A program made the translations under genes and the position numbers. Below the pieces are notes generated by a model. That model did not search any database and had not been told where the DNA came from. It worked only from the letters and a program-made list of their open reading frames with translations. This document shows positions 15,837 through 24,707 of a stretch of 51,819 nt of DNA, piece after piece; the first letter of the stretch is position 1; every line of letters starts with the position of its first letter. Source of the DNA: Cellulomonas uda (GTDB taxonomy: Bacteria; Actinomycetota; Actinomycetes; Actinomycetales; Cellulomonadaceae); the NCBI RefSeq assembly GCF_006538705.1, contig NZ_BJLP01000028.1:1-51819 (forward strand), written 5' to 3'.

Positions 15837-17285
15837 GTGGCGCGGCCGACGTACGCGAGCAAGGTCCCGAAGGACACGGACATCTCGGTGGCGAACCGGG
15901 GCGCGGCGATGCTGGGGCTGCCGCTGTTTGATCAGGGCGTTCGGGTTGCGCGGCTTCTTGAGGCGCGGCGTGGTGGTGGGGCTCGGTTCGACACGTGCGT
16001 GATCGAGATGCCGCGGCGGTCGACGAAGACGACGTCGGTGTGGGCGGTGATCGTTGGCCGTGCGGTGACGAGGGACGGTTACCGGTGCGTGGTGACGGCG
16101 CAGTCGGGGAACGTGGCGTCTCGGATCCTGCTCGAGCATGCGCAGCTGCTGGTGGCGACGGGGCATGCCCGGTACTCGCAGGAGCGGTCGGACGACCCGT
16201 CGCTCGCGGTGGTGTACCGCAACGGTGGGCGGGAGCGGATCGACTTCCCGAACGGGTCGCGGATCTGGGTCGTGCCTCCTGAGCCGGGGGCGGTGCGGTC
16301 GGCTGCGGCGGACGACATCCTCGTCGACGAGGCGGGGGAGCACGAGGGCGACAAGGGGCAGGATTTCCTCGACGCCGTGCGTCCGCTGATGGACACCCGT
16401 GGACCGCTGGCGCAGCTGATCGTGTCGGGTACGCCGGGCCGGTCGCGGACTGGCATGTTCTGGTCGCTGCTCGAGCAGGGGCGTGCGGGCGCAGACCCCG
16501 ATCTGGGGATCCTGGACTACTGCATCCGAGATGACGAGGACCCGGAGGACCGGAGGGTGTGGCGCCGAGTGCATCCCGGCCCGTCGTCGAGGAAGCCGGA
16601 TGGCACGGTGCTGACTCCGATGCGGACGCTGGAGAAGCGGCGTGCCGCGATGGACCTGGTGTCGTTCGCCCGCGAGTACCTGTGTCTGTGGCCGACGGAT
16701 GCGTCGACGGGCGCCCTTGATGTTGACGCGTGGCGAGCTGGCGGGCAGGACGACTTCCTGGCGCGGCCGAGGCGGTCGGTGATCGCGTTCGACGCGCCGA
16801 AGGATCAGACGTGCTGCGCGGTCGTCGAGGTGTGGCGTGACGACGACGGCAAGGCGTGCTTCGAGGTGCTGGCGTTCAAGCCGGGGGTGTCGTGGGCGGC
16901 GAAGTTCGCCCACCAGGCGGCACGCGCCCTGAAGGTGCCTGTCGTGTTCGACGAGATCGGCGGGAACGTGACGATCGCCGCGGAGATTCGGCGGCAGCGT
17001 CCGGGCGTCACCGTCGCGCCGCTGCGGTGGCTGCATGTCGGTGGAGCGGCGCAGCTGTTCGCGACGGAGATCCGCGAGGGCCGGGTGCGTCACGCCAACC
17101 AGCCGGACTTGAATGCGGCGATCGAGTCGGTCGGGTGGCGGCCCGCGGGGCGTGATGGTCGTGCGTTCGGGCGACGCCCGGGCATGAGCGAGATCTCGCC
17201 AGCGGTCGCGGCGTCGATCGGGCTGTGGCACTTCGACCAGACGCCTGCTCCGCAGCCGGTGCAGATCCGCACCGCGGGCGTCTGA
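15837..17285 (+). CDS. terL: phage terminase large subunit
   Basis: A 482-residue packaging motor. A variant Walker A is at 59-66 (PRRSTKTT), Walker B with the catalytic acid at 159-165 (DDILVDE), and the coupling motif SGTPG follows. The nuclease domain begins near VIAFDAPKD, giving the first metal-binding Asp. The start is a GTG with AAAGAGG just upstream. No small-terminase gene is recognisable upstream; the 122 bases 15715-15836 carry none, so the HNH protein or another small protein may fill that role. The frame runs into the next genes with TGATG. Confidence 0.88.
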   Translation: MARPTYASKVPKDTDISVANRGAAMLGLPLFDQGVRVARLLEARRGGGARFDTCVIEMPRRSTKTTSVWAVIVGRAVTRDGYRCVVTAQSGNVASRILLEHAQLLVATGHARYSQERSDDPSLAVVYRNGGRERIDFPNGSRIWVVPPEPGAVRSAAADDILVDEAGEHEGDKGQDFLDAVRPLMDTRGPLAQLIVSGTPGRSRTGMFWSLLEQGRAGADPDLGILDYCIRDDEDPEDRRVWRRVHPGPSSRKPDGTVLTPMRTLEKRRAAMDLVSFAREYLCLWPTDASTGALDVDAWRAGGQDDFLARPRRSVIAFDAPKDQTCCAVVEVWRDDDGKACFEVLAFKPGVSWAAKFAHQAARALKVPVVFDEIGGNVTIAAEIRRQRPGVTVAPLRWLHVGGAAQLFATEIREGRVRHANQPDLNAAIESVGWRPAGRDGRAFGRRPGMSEISPAVAASIGLWHFDQTPAPQPVQIRTAGV

Positions 17286-17455
17286 TGGTCGTCATCTTCG
17301 GCGACGGCGGGCCGTGGATCACTGGCCCCGAACCGGGTGTACCCGTCCCGCTCGACGACGTTCTGCTGTGTGTGGCAGGGGACCCCGCATCCTTCGGGCG
17401 TGGGGTTGTGGTCGAGGCTGAAGCTCGCCGCCGGTGTTGGGCGCACCGGCGGTGA
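17285..17455 (+). CDS. possible small protein overlapping the portal start
   Basis: A 56-residue frame whose ATG overlaps the terminase stop (TGATG) and whose end overlaps the putative portal start in another frame. The product (MVVIFGDGGPWITG at its start) matches nothing I know. It is listed because of the coupled start; it may be spurious. Confidence 0.3.
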   Translation: MVVIFGDGGPWITGPEPGVPVPLDDVLLCVAGDPASFGRGVVVEAEARRRCWAHRR

Positions 17456-18446
17456 GCTCGCCTACCCCAACGTCGGGCTGCAGATGCCGTGGACCGACAA
17501 CACCCACCTGTCGCGGATCGTTCTGAGCGACCTGTTCGGTGACGTCGAGACGGACGCGATCACGCGGCTCGAGGCGATGCGGGTGCCGTCGATCGCGAAG
17601 GGCCGTGCCCTGATCTGCGGGACGCTGTCGCGTCAGCCGATGGCGAAGTTCCGCGGCGCGGAGCAGGTCGACGCGGACGCGTGGCTGTACCGGACTGACA
17701 CCGGAGTGTCCCCGCAGTCGCGGATGCTCTGGACGCTGGACGACCTGATCTTCAACGGGATGTGCCTGTGGACCGTGGAACGCGACGCGGACGGGCGGAT
17801 CACGGACGCGTTGCGCGTGCCCCCGCAGTGGTGGTCGCTCGACAAGGACCTGAACATCCTCGTGGACGGGGTCAAGGCACGCGCCGACGAGGTGATCTTC
17901 TTCGAGGGCCCGCAGGACGGGTTGCTCGAGATCGGCCGGGACATGATCCGCGCGGCGCGGAACACGACCCGGGCGTACTCGCAGCGCGTCGAGACGCCGG
18001 TCCCGGCGGTAGAGCTGCACATGACGGACCCGAACGCTGACCTGAACGCCCCTGAGATCGACCAGGCGCTGTCCCAGTGGGAGGCGGTCCGTCGCCGTGG
18101 CGGCACCGCGGTCACCCCGGCGAGCGTCGAGGTGAAGGTCCACGGTGACAAGGCCACGGACATGTTCGTCGAGGGCCGCAACGCCGAGCGTCTCGACGCC
18201 GCGAACTTCCTCGCCTTGCCAGGGGCGCTACTCGACGGTTCCACGGCCACTGCGTCGCTGACGTACTCGACGCAGGAGGGCCGACGGAACGAACTCGTCG
18301 ACTACAGCCTCTCGTTCTGGGCGACGCCGATCGAGGCGCGCCTGTCGATGGACGACGTGTGCGAATCGGGCACGCGGATCGCGTTCGACCTCGCGTACCT
18401 GTCCACCCCGAACCAGCCCGCCCAGGGCCCCGCATCGAAGGACTAG
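17400..18446 (+). CDS. phage portal protein
   Basis: A protein of about 348 residues of the HK97/lambda-type portal fold: an N-terminal GLWSRLKL typical of actinophage portals, then MRVPSIAKGRALICGTLS (portal wing region) and a helical C-terminus. It forms the dodecameric vertex for DNA entry. The start is uncertain: GTG 17400 gives VGLWSRLKL, TTG 17406 and an upstream GTG at 17337 are alternatives, and none has a clear Shine-Dalgarno. At about 350 residues it is shorter than usual portals (400-500), in keeping with the small element. Confidence 0.75.
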   Translation: MGLWSRLKLAAGVGRTGGELAYPNVGLQMPWTDNTHLSRIVLSDLFGDVETDAITRLEAMRVPSIAKGRALICGTLSRQPMAKFRGAEQVDADAWLYRTDTGVSPQSRMLWTLDDLIFNGMCLWTVERDADGRITDALRVPPQWWSLDKDLNILVDGVKARADEVIFFEGPQDGLLEIGRDMIRAARNTTRAYSQRVETPVPAVELHMTDPNADLNAPEIDQALSQWEAVRRRGGTAVTPASVEVKVHGDKATDMFVEGRNAERLDAANFLALPGALLDGSTATASLTYSTQEGRRNELVDYSLSFWATPIEARLSMDDVCESGTRIAFDLAYLSTPNQPAQGPASKD

Positions 18447-18450
18447 TGAC

Positions 18451-18726
18451 ATGCGCTTCAGACGCCGAGCGGCTACCTCCGCGATCCCAGACGGCTTCTT
18501 TCGGCCGGTGCGGACGCTCACGGGTGTGCCGCTCTTCGACAACGCCGCAGACCCGCCGGAGTACATGGACCCGGTCGACCAGATCTGCAGCCTGCTCGGC
18601 GTTCATTCGGATGCGGTCTCGAGCATTCACATCACGCCCGACGAGATCACGGTGTCAGGGCTCGCCCGCTCCACCGCGCACGAGCTCGTCGAGGTGACCT
18701 ACACCTACAACCGGTACTGGGAGTGA
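18451..18726 (+). CDS. hypothetical phage structural-region protein
   Basis: A 91-residue protein between the portal and the protease-capsid gene. A basic start (MRFRRRAATS) leads to a mixed alpha-beta body with a C-terminal strand motif ELVEVTYTYNRYW. Spacing of 4 bases on each side indicates a structural operon member; function unknown. Confidence 0.6.
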   Translation: MRFRRRAATSAIPDGFFRPVRTLTGVPLFDNAADPPEYMDPVDQICSLLGVHSDAVSSIHITPDEITVSGLARSTAHELVEVTYTYNRYWE

Positions 18727-18730
18727 CCTG

Positions 18731-20398
18731 ATGACGAACGTGACGATCGAGGCCGGGACGCTGACGGCCAACCGTGAAGACCGTGTCGTCTCCGGACTCC
18801 TGCTCCCGTACGGCGAGGTCGGAAGGACGAACCTCGGTCGCTTCTCCGTGGACCGGGGAGTGTTCGAGGTCCCATCGGACCCGCTGGTCCTGACCGCGAA
18901 CCTGGCGCACAAGCGCGAGGACCCCGTCGGACGCGTGCTCACGACGAACGACACCGAGGCAGGTCTGTTCGCGTCGTTCAAGATCGCCGCGACGCCCGAG
19001 GGCGACCAGCTCCTCAACGACATCGACGACGGCAAGACGAAGGCGCTGTCCGTGGAGGCGACCGGTGTCGTGATCCGTGATGGCAAGGCCATCAAGGGCC
19101 GCGTGTTCGGTGCGGCGTTCGTGGACCGCGGCGCGTTCCCGTCCGCGACCCTGCTTGCCGAGGACGCAGGCGACGACGCCGAGCCCACCGGCGACGCGCT
19201 CCCTCCCGAGATCCCGGCCGACTCTGACTCCGAGTCGGTGACGCGGGAGGTGATCACGGTCGATGGCGTGCAGTACCAGCGCGTCACGACCAGCACCTAC
19301 ACGACCGAGACGACTCCCGTCTCGGATGAGCCGGCCGACGAGCCGGAGAAGACGGAGGCCCCCGTGCCTGAGAACCTCAACGCGCAGGCACCTGCGGGTG
19401 GCTTCGCGGCTCGACGCAAGACTGCCCCGGCGATCACGCCGGGCCACCTGTTCGCCGCTCTGGCGATGTACCACCGCAACGGTGACCGGACGGGTCTTGA
19501 CCAGATCCGCGAGGCGGGCCGGGCGGACACCCTGTTCGCTGCGCTCGAGGACATCACGTTCTCTGGCGAGGGTTCGCTCGGTGACAAGATCATCGTCCCG
19601 GACTGGGTCGGCCAGTTCTGGTCCGGCGTGCAGCATCAGCGGGTCGTCGTCCCGCAGCTCGGATCGAAGGACCTCACGGCCTTCCACGTCAAGGGCTGGA
19701 ACTGGACCGCGAAGCCGCGCATGGAGCGGTGGGGCGGCAACAAGACGGCCGTCCCGTCGAACGAGGTCGACGCGGAGCCGGAGACGTTCTCTGCCCAGCC
19801 GTTCGCCGGCGCGCACGACATCGCCCGCGAGATGAAGGACTTCCCGAACCCCGAGTTCTGGGAGGCGTACTTCACGGCCATGCGCGAGTCCTACGCCATC
19901 GAGTCCGACGCGTACGCGCTCGAGAAGCTGGTCGAGGCCGCGACGCCCGTCACGACCGGCCTCGCGCCGATCGGGTACGACGGCCCGGACGTGCTGATCA
20001 AGCTCGTCGACGCTGCCCTCGCGGTCAACCGCAAGGGCGTCCCGACGTTCGCGTTCCTGTCCGAGTCGGACTGGCGCGAGTACGCGCTCACCCCGAAGGA
20101 CCACACGCTCGAGCTGCTCACGCAGTCGCTGTCGTCCCTCTCGGAGGGCGCGGTGGGCGGGTTCAAGGTGCTGCCCACGCCGTACGACCAGGACGAGAAC
20201 CCGGTCCTGCAGGACGGTCAGGTCCTCGTCGGGACGCGTGCGGCGGCGACGTTCCGCGAACTGCCCGGTTCCCCGATCCGTGTCGAGGGCCTGGACATCG
20301 CGAAGGGCGGGATCGACCCCGCCCTGCACGGCTACGGCCTGGTGCAGATCGACGAGCCCGGCGGTCTCGCGCTGGTCGATGGGTCCATCCAGTCCTGA
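18731..20398 (+). CDS. fused HK97-type prohead protease and major capsid protein
   Basis: A 555-residue fusion. Residues 1-145 are the prohead protease: HKRE supplies the catalytic His (about H60) and ALSVEATG the nucleophile Ser107, as in peptidase family S78. An acidic, Asp/Glu/Pro-rich linker (about 145-210) follows and takes the place of the scaffold or delta domain. Residues 215-555 form an HK97-fold capsid, with GEGSLGDKIIVPDW, EMKDFPNPEFWEAYF and RVEGLDIAKGGIDP. Self-cleavage would release both. Most phages encode the two separately, but fusions are known in some small actinophages. No frameshift or stop separates the two parts. Confidence 0.88.
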   Translation: MTNVTIEAGTLTANREDRVVSGLLLPYGEVGRTNLGRFSVDRGVFEVPSDPLVLTANLAHKREDPVGRVLTTNDTEAGLFASFKIAATPEGDQLLNDIDDGKTKALSVEATGVVIRDGKAIKGRVFGAAFVDRGAFPSATLLAEDAGDDAEPTGDALPPEIPADSDSESVTREVITVDGVQYQRVTTSTYTTETTPVSDEPADEPEKTEAPVPENLNAQAPAGGFAARRKTAPAITPGHLFAALAMYHRNGDRTGLDQIREAGRADTLFAALEDITFSGEGSLGDKIIVPDWVGQFWSGVQHQRVVVPQLGSKDLTAFHVKGWNWTAKPRMERWGGNKTAVPSNEVDAEPETFSAQPFAGAHDIAREMKDFPNPEFWEAYFTAMRESYAIESDAYALEKLVEAATPVTTGLAPIGYDGPDVLIKLVDAALAVNRKGVPTFAFLSESDWREYALTPKDHTLELLTQSLSSLSEGAVGGFKVLPTPYDQDENPVLQDGQVLVGTRAAATFRELPGSPIRVEGLDIAKGGIDPALHGYGLVQIDEPGGLALVDGSIQS

Positions 20399-20419
20399 TC
20401 TGAGGGGGAGGTGAGCAGG

Positions 20420-20770
20420 ATGGCTGAGCCTCGAGGTTGGCTGACTGCCGAAGAGTGGGTGGCCGAGTACTGGCCGAACGCCCCGTTCGAGTTCTCGGAC
20501 GAGGCGGACCAGGCGCACCTGGCGAACCTGCTCACCTCCGCCCGGATCCAGTGCGAGGCGTTCGCGCCAGCCGTGGCTGACGGTGAAGACGTACCGGAGA
20601 ACTACCTGCTGGCGCAGGCGATGCAGGCCCGCGCCCTTTACCGGGCGACGATCGCCGGGACCGGGGACGAGCTCATCGGAGCGGACGGGATGACCGTGAC
20701 CGTCTACCCACTCGATCGGGCCGTGAAGAGCCTGCTCCGCCCGCGCAACCCCGTGCCGGTGTTCGGATGA
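20420..20770 (+). CDS. head-tail connector-like protein
   Basis: A 116-residue protein right after the capsid gene. The N-terminal GWLTAEEWVAEYWP and the central DQAHLANLLTSARIQCEAF are like gp6/Gp15-type adaptor proteins of HK97-like phages, which are helical and of this length. The ATG at 20420 is chosen because a GGGGGAGG lies just upstream; an in-frame GTG at 20411 overlaps that site. It overlaps the next gene by 4 bases. Confidence 0.65.
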   Translation: MAEPRGWLTAEEWVAEYWPNAPFEFSDEADQAHLANLLTSARIQCEAFAPAVADGEDVPENYLLAQAMQARALYRATIAGTGDELIGADGMTVTVYPLDRAVKSLLRPRNPVPVFG

Positions 20771-21177
20771 GCGCCCCAGAGAACCCGAGGCTCGGGCTGA
20801 TCGCGCTCTTCGAGGACGAGCTGCCGCGGAGTGCGGGCAAGCCGAAGTACCGGGTCGGTGGGTCGAACGTGTTCGGTCAGCCGATCTCGGTGCCCACGGT
20901 CGCTGTGTGGCAGGACTCCGTACAGCGGGTGACCAGGCTGAAGATGACCGCTCTGACGTTCCAGCTGAAGGTCGCCGTCCTGGTGGGCGTCGAGGACCAG
21001 GACAAGGCAGACGCCGTCCTGGATGAGGCGCTGCTGGACGTGCTGGCGGTCCTTGAGCCGGCGACCTGGATTCAGTGGGACAGCGCTCAGCGCACGAAGT
21101 ACGACGACACCGCTGGCCACGCGTACGAGCTCACGGTGACCGCCGTGGGAACGATCGACTCCGAAAGTAGGTGCTGA
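20767..21177 (+). CDS. tail completion or terminator-like protein
   Basis: A 136-residue protein starting at an ATG that overlaps the preceding stop (ATGA). It has an alternating beta pattern (LTFQLKVAVLVGVEDQDKAD) and an alpha segment (VLDEALLDVLAVLEP), resembling tail terminator or minor tail completion proteins that cap the tube. The position between connector and tail tube-like genes supports this. Confidence 0.55.
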   Translation: MSAPENPRLGLIALFEDELPRSAGKPKYRVGGSNVFGQPISVPTVAVWQDSVQRVTRLKMTALTFQLKVAVLVGVEDQDKADAVLDEALLDVLAVLEPATWIQWDSAQRTKYDDTAGHAYELTVTAVGTIDSESRC

Positions 21178-21179
21178 AG

Positions 21180-21596
21180 ATGACGAAGATCAACGTCGTT
21201 CAGCCGTACTCCCTCGTCAACGCCATCTTCACGATCGGTGACAACGAGTACTCCGACCACATCTCGCAGGTCGTGTTCAACCCGTCCACATCGACGAAGC
21301 CGTGGACGTCGATCAGCGGCTACCCGCTGTCGGCGGTCTCACCGGCGACGTGGACGTGCACGATCGGCTTCGTGCAGGACGTCGCTCCCGACGGCCTGCT
21401 GCGCTTCATGCTCGACCACGAGGGCGAAGCGTTCGACTGCACCTTCCTCCCGCTCGAGGATGGTCCGACGATCGCCGCGACCCTGACGATGTCGCCCGCC
21501 GCGATCGGCGGGTCCGCGGACGGCTCGTACGTCGAGGGCACCGCGACCCTCGGGGTCCAGGGCAAGCCGCAGTTCATCGACCCGGTCGCGAGCTGA
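21180..21596 (+). CDS. tail tube-like protein, copy 1
   Basis: A 138-residue protein with the beta-rich pattern of major tail proteins. It is a paralogue of the next gene: TCTIGFVQDVAPDGLLRFML here aligns with TCSIGYVQDLTAGSLTRYLL there, followed in both by DH-x-GE and a common GG ending. An in-frame GTG at 21171 is an alternative start. The major tube protein is the likeliest role because the tape measure follows. Confidence 0.65.
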   Translation: MTKINVVQPYSLVNAIFTIGDNEYSDHISQVVFNPSTSTKPWTSISGYPLSAVSPATWTCTIGFVQDVAPDGLLRFMLDHEGEAFDCTFLPLEDGPTIAATLTMSPAAIGGSADGSYVEGTATLGVQGKPQFIDPVAS

Positions 21597-21600
21597 TCCC

Positions 21601-22005
21601 GTGGCGGCCGTTCAGCCGGTCGCCCCGATCTTCCTGACCGCCGCCACACTGGTCATCGGGGACGACGACTTCGTGGCGGCGGTCGACCGTGCTTCGTTCA
21701 CGCCTGAGCCGGTGTGGGACTGGCTCGAACCCGGGTTGAACTCGGACGCGTACCGGCCGGTGTTCAAGGGCGTCCGATGGACATGCTCGATCGGCTACGT
21801 CCAGGACCTCACCGCGGGGTCGCTGACGCGTTACCTCCTCGACCACGCCGGCGAGTTCGTCGACGCCGTGTTCACCCCGATCGAGGGCGGCCCCGAGGTC
21901 ACGGCCCGGGTCCTCGCGACCCCGGGTCAGGTCGGCGGCGACGCCGAGGAGTGGTCGACGGCTGAGGCTCTGCTCCCCGTCGATGGGGCGGTGACGGTCG
22001 CGTGA
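21601..22005 (+). CDS. tail tube-like protein, copy 2 (paralogue)
   Basis: A 134-residue product of a GTG start, 5 bases after copy 1. The central half matches copy 1 over about 60 residues (see copy 1), while the N-termini differ. It may be a second tube subunit or a specialised tube-end protein. Its stop overlaps the next start by 4 bases, so it belongs to the same operon. Confidence 0.65.
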   Translation: MAAVQPVAPIFLTAATLVIGDDDFVAAVDRASFTPEPVWDWLEPGLNSDAYRPVFKGVRWTCSIGYVQDLTAGSLTRYLLDHAGEFVDAVFTPIEGGPEVTARVLATPGQVGGDAEEWSTAEALLPVDGAVTVA

Positions 22006-22502
22006 TCGAGGTTCGAGGCTCACGCCAGCTTCGTGCCGCAGTCCTCGCGATGAAGGCAGCCGACCGGACGCTGCGGTCTGACATCAACAAGGCGACCCGG
22101 GCGATCTTCAACCCGGTGTGGCGAGCCGCTGTCGCTGAAGGAGCGCAGTCCCGGATGGACTCGCGTGTCCTCGTGCAGGGTGCCCGGATCAGCGCCGGGA
22201 ACCCACCTGTTGCTGTGGCCGCTACGTCACGCCGTCGGCTCCGAGGAGGGCTGGTCCCCGCTCAGTCGTGGCATGCGGTCGAGTTCGGCGCGGACCGCCG
22301 TGTGAAGCGCACCTACGAACGGATCTCTCCGAGCGGTCGACCGCACGAGGTCACCCGTCGCACGCGGGCGCAGTTGCCGGCCCGGACGAAGGGCGGGCGG
22401 GTCGTGTACGCGGCGTTCGCACGGGTGGCTCCGCGGGTGGTGTCGATGTGGGTCCAGTTGATCGTCAGGAAGTACTCCGAGGCCGCAGAGAAGGGCAGCT
22501 GA
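22002..22502 (+). CDS. HK97 gp10-like tail-joining protein
   Basis: A 166-residue basic protein beginning with a GTG that overlaps the previous stop. The start (IEVRGSRQLRAAVLAMKAAD) and the central WHAVEFGADRRVKR segment match the HK97 gp10-like tail-completion family. In most phages this gene lies before the tube gene; here it comes after the two tube-like genes, an unusual order. Confidence 0.65.
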   Translation: MIEVRGSRQLRAAVLAMKAADRTLRSDINKATRAIFNPVWRAAVAEGAQSRMDSRVLVQGARISAGNPPVAVAATSRRRLRGGLVPAQSWHAVEFGADRRVKRTYERISPSGRPHEVTRRTRAQLPARTKGGRVVYAAFARVAPRVVSMWVQLIVRKYSEAAEKGS

Positions 22503-22503
22503 C

Positions 22504-24219
22504 GTGGCTGGCATCAATCTGTCGTTCGTCGCGAACGTGCGTGAGTTCCTCCGCGGGACTAAGGACGTGGAGACGTCCCTCGAGGGTGTCGCTGACGCTC
22601 TCGATGACGTCGCCAAGGAGGGCGCGGACGCGCCCGAGAAGATCGAGAAGAGCTTCACGGAGTCGTTCCGGAAGATCCGTTCGGACGCCGACACGGCTGG
22701 CCGATCCGTCGGCCCGGAGATCGAGAAGGGGTCGAAGCGCGCTGCCGAGGGTCTCGATGAGATCAAGGACTCCGCCAGGCAGAACGCGATCGAGACGGCC
22801 GCGAGCTTCGACGGTACGCGTGACTCGATCGCGGATGGCTTCCAGGGCCTCGGCGCGGAGATGTTCGCTGGCTTCGGGCCCGCCGGTGTCGCGGCTGGCG
22901 TGGCCGCCGCGGCCGGGCTGGGCATCCTCCGATCCCACATGGAGCAAGCTCGGGAAGAGGCCCAGGAGACAGCTGAGCAGATCGCGGAGATCGCAGGTGA
23001 GCTCATCGACCTGGGAGACCTCAAGCTCGACGACGGCAACGTCATCGACAACCTCCGCGAGGCGGCGTCGACCGCAGAGGACGGCAAGATCGCGCTGCAG
23101 ACGTGGGCGGACGCAGCCCGGGAGGCCGGCGTCTCGTTCAGCGACTACGCCCGCGGCATGGCCGGGGACTCCGAAGCCCTCCAGCGCTCTTACGACGCTG
23201 TGACCGGGAAGCTCAAGGCGTACCAGGACGGCCTGCTGAACGGTGGAGTCGACGCGTACAAGTCGGCTGCCAGCCCGATGACGGAGTACATCCGGGCGAA
23301 TGAGGAGCAGGTCGCTGCGCTGAAGCGAGCGAAGGACGCTCTGGAGGACAGGGACTTCACGCTCGACCGCGGCTCGCAGATCGCGCAGATGTACACCGAC
23401 GTCACGGCTGGGCTCGCTGACTCGAACGTCGAGGCAGCGCGAGCCGCTGAGGATGCTGCTCGGGCTCAGGAGGCGTTCCGGGAGTCGGTCAAGGACGCCG
23501 TCGATCCGATCAGCGCGTACTCGCGGCTGCTGGACGAGAAGAAGTCGGCCGAGCGCGAGGCGGCTGAGGCAACGGCCGCGGCGACGAAGGACTCCAAGGA
23601 CTCCTGGGAGGACTACGCCAAGGACGTCAACCTCACGATCGACGAGCTCATCACGGACCTCGACGAGCAGGCCGAGCGCACGAAGGCGTTCAAGGACAAC
23701 CTCGCGAAGATCGCCGCCGCGGGCGGCAGTGCGCTCGCGGAAGAGCTGCAGACCAAGGGCCCTGAAGTCGCCGGCGCGATCGCGGATCTGATCGCGAACG
23801 CCGACCCCGCCAAGCAGGCCGAGTACCTCAAGAAGTACGGCGCGACCATCGGGGAGACGATGAGCTCCGCTGTCACGACCGCGCTCTCCGGGACGGACGT
23901 GGTCGCCGCGCTGCAGGACGCTGCGAACAAGGCGTCTAGCACAGGTGTCGAGGTCAAGGTCCGCCCGGTGGCTGAGGGTGGGATCACCTCACCGTCCGCA
24001 CCCGACCAGGCGCAGGCGACGGTCCCCAAGACGGTCCAGATGACCCCGCCCGCGCAGCCGATGACCGTCGTCCTGTCAGCGGAGGATCGTGCCCTCCTGC
24101 GGGCCATCGGTGACGCGACTGTCGCCGTCACGGTGCCGGTCACGATCGACAGCACGCGGGTCGCTACGGCCATGCGGAACGCCCGCGCCGCGGCGAACAC
24201 CTCGGGCAGGCGTTCGTGA
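22504..24219 (+). CDS. tape measure protein (short)
   Basis: A 571-residue, mostly helical protein with a Gly/Ala-rich hydrophobic segment at about 115-140 (GFGPAGVAAGVAAAAGLGIL) and long charged, coiled-coil stretches rich in Glu, Ala and Lys. These are marks of tape measure proteins, which set tail length. At about 0.15 nm per residue it would specify a tail of roughly 85 nm, short for a siphophage. The start is GTG. The C-terminal ends with RNARAAANTSGRRS and overlaps the next gene by 4 bases. Confidence 0.8.
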   Translation: MAGINLSFVANVREFLRGTKDVETSLEGVADALDDVAKEGADAPEKIEKSFTESFRKIRSDADTAGRSVGPEIEKGSKRAAEGLDEIKDSARQNAIETAASFDGTRDSIADGFQGLGAEMFAGFGPAGVAAGVAAAAGLGILRSHMEQAREEAQETAEQIAEIAGELIDLGDLKLDDGNVIDNLREAASTAEDGKIALQTWADAAREAGVSFSDYARGMAGDSEALQRSYDAVTGKLKAYQDGLLNGGVDAYKSAASPMTEYIRANEEQVAALKRAKDALEDRDFTLDRGSQIAQMYTDVTAGLADSNVEAARAAEDAARAQEAFRESVKDAVDPISAYSRLLDEKKSAEREAAEATAAATKDSKDSWEDYAKDVNLTIDELITDLDEQAERTKAFKDNLAKIAAAGGSALAEELQTKGPEVAGAIADLIANADPAKQAEYLKKYGATIGETMSSAVTTALSGTDVVAALQDAANKASSTGVEVKVRPVAEGGITSPSAPDQAQATVPKTVQMTPPAQPMTVVLSAEDRALLRAIGDATVAVTVPVTIDSTRVATAMRNARAAANTSGRRS

Positions 24220-24620
24220 CCGCCAGCGTCCAGTTCTCCCACCCGAGCGCCCCGGTGACGATCGGCTCCACCCCGTGGGAACTGGTGGCTCTGACGCTGC
24301 CAGCCCGGACGTGGCGCCGCCGCGTGGTGGAGGGCGGCTACCAGCACGGCCGGGCGCTGATCGGGGCCGTGCTGGAGACCGGGAAGCTGACGGTGACCGC
24401 CCGCCTCTCCGGCACCACGTGGACGCAGGTCGACGCTCGCCTCAACACCCTCACGGGTGCAACGTCGCAGCGGACGTACACCGCCACGGTGACGATCGGC
24501 GGTGTTGCTCGGGTCTTCGAGTGCGAGCCGGCAGACGTGTACGCGGAGGACGTGGACCGTTCCAAGGTTGCCGCCTACGTCCAGGATGTCACTCTCGAGG
24601 TACCCGTGCAGGTGGGCTAG
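24216..24620 (+). CDS. distal tail-like protein
   Basis: A 134-residue beta-rich protein starting at a GTG overlapping the tape-measure stop. Segments such as VIGSTPWELVALTLPARTW-like hydrophobic strands and RTYTATVTIGGVARVFECEP fit a small distal tail or tail-tip hub, the usual gene after the tape measure. It is the last structural gene; no fibre, holin or endolysin follows. Confidence 0.55.
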   Translation: MTASVQFSHPSAPVTIGSTPWELVALTLPARTWRRRVVEGGYQHGRALIGAVLETGKLTVTARLSGTTWTQVDARLNTLTGATSQRTYTATVTIGGVARVFECEPADVYAEDVDRSKVAAYVQDVTLEVPVQVG

Positions 24621-24693
24621 CACCGGCCGCTCCGGGCAGGCGATGCATCGATTCAGCGACTACCTCCCTGGCGACCGGGTCTGCCGCGGTCGG

Positions 24694-24699
24694 TAGCGT
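24694..24699 (+). promoter_or_regulatory. -10 element TAGCGT of a leaderless promoter
   Basis: TAGCGT ends 8 bases before the GTG at 24708, so this small gene is probably transcribed alone, independent of the tail operon. Confidence 0.45.
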
Positions 24700-24707
24700 G
24701 CGGCGGC

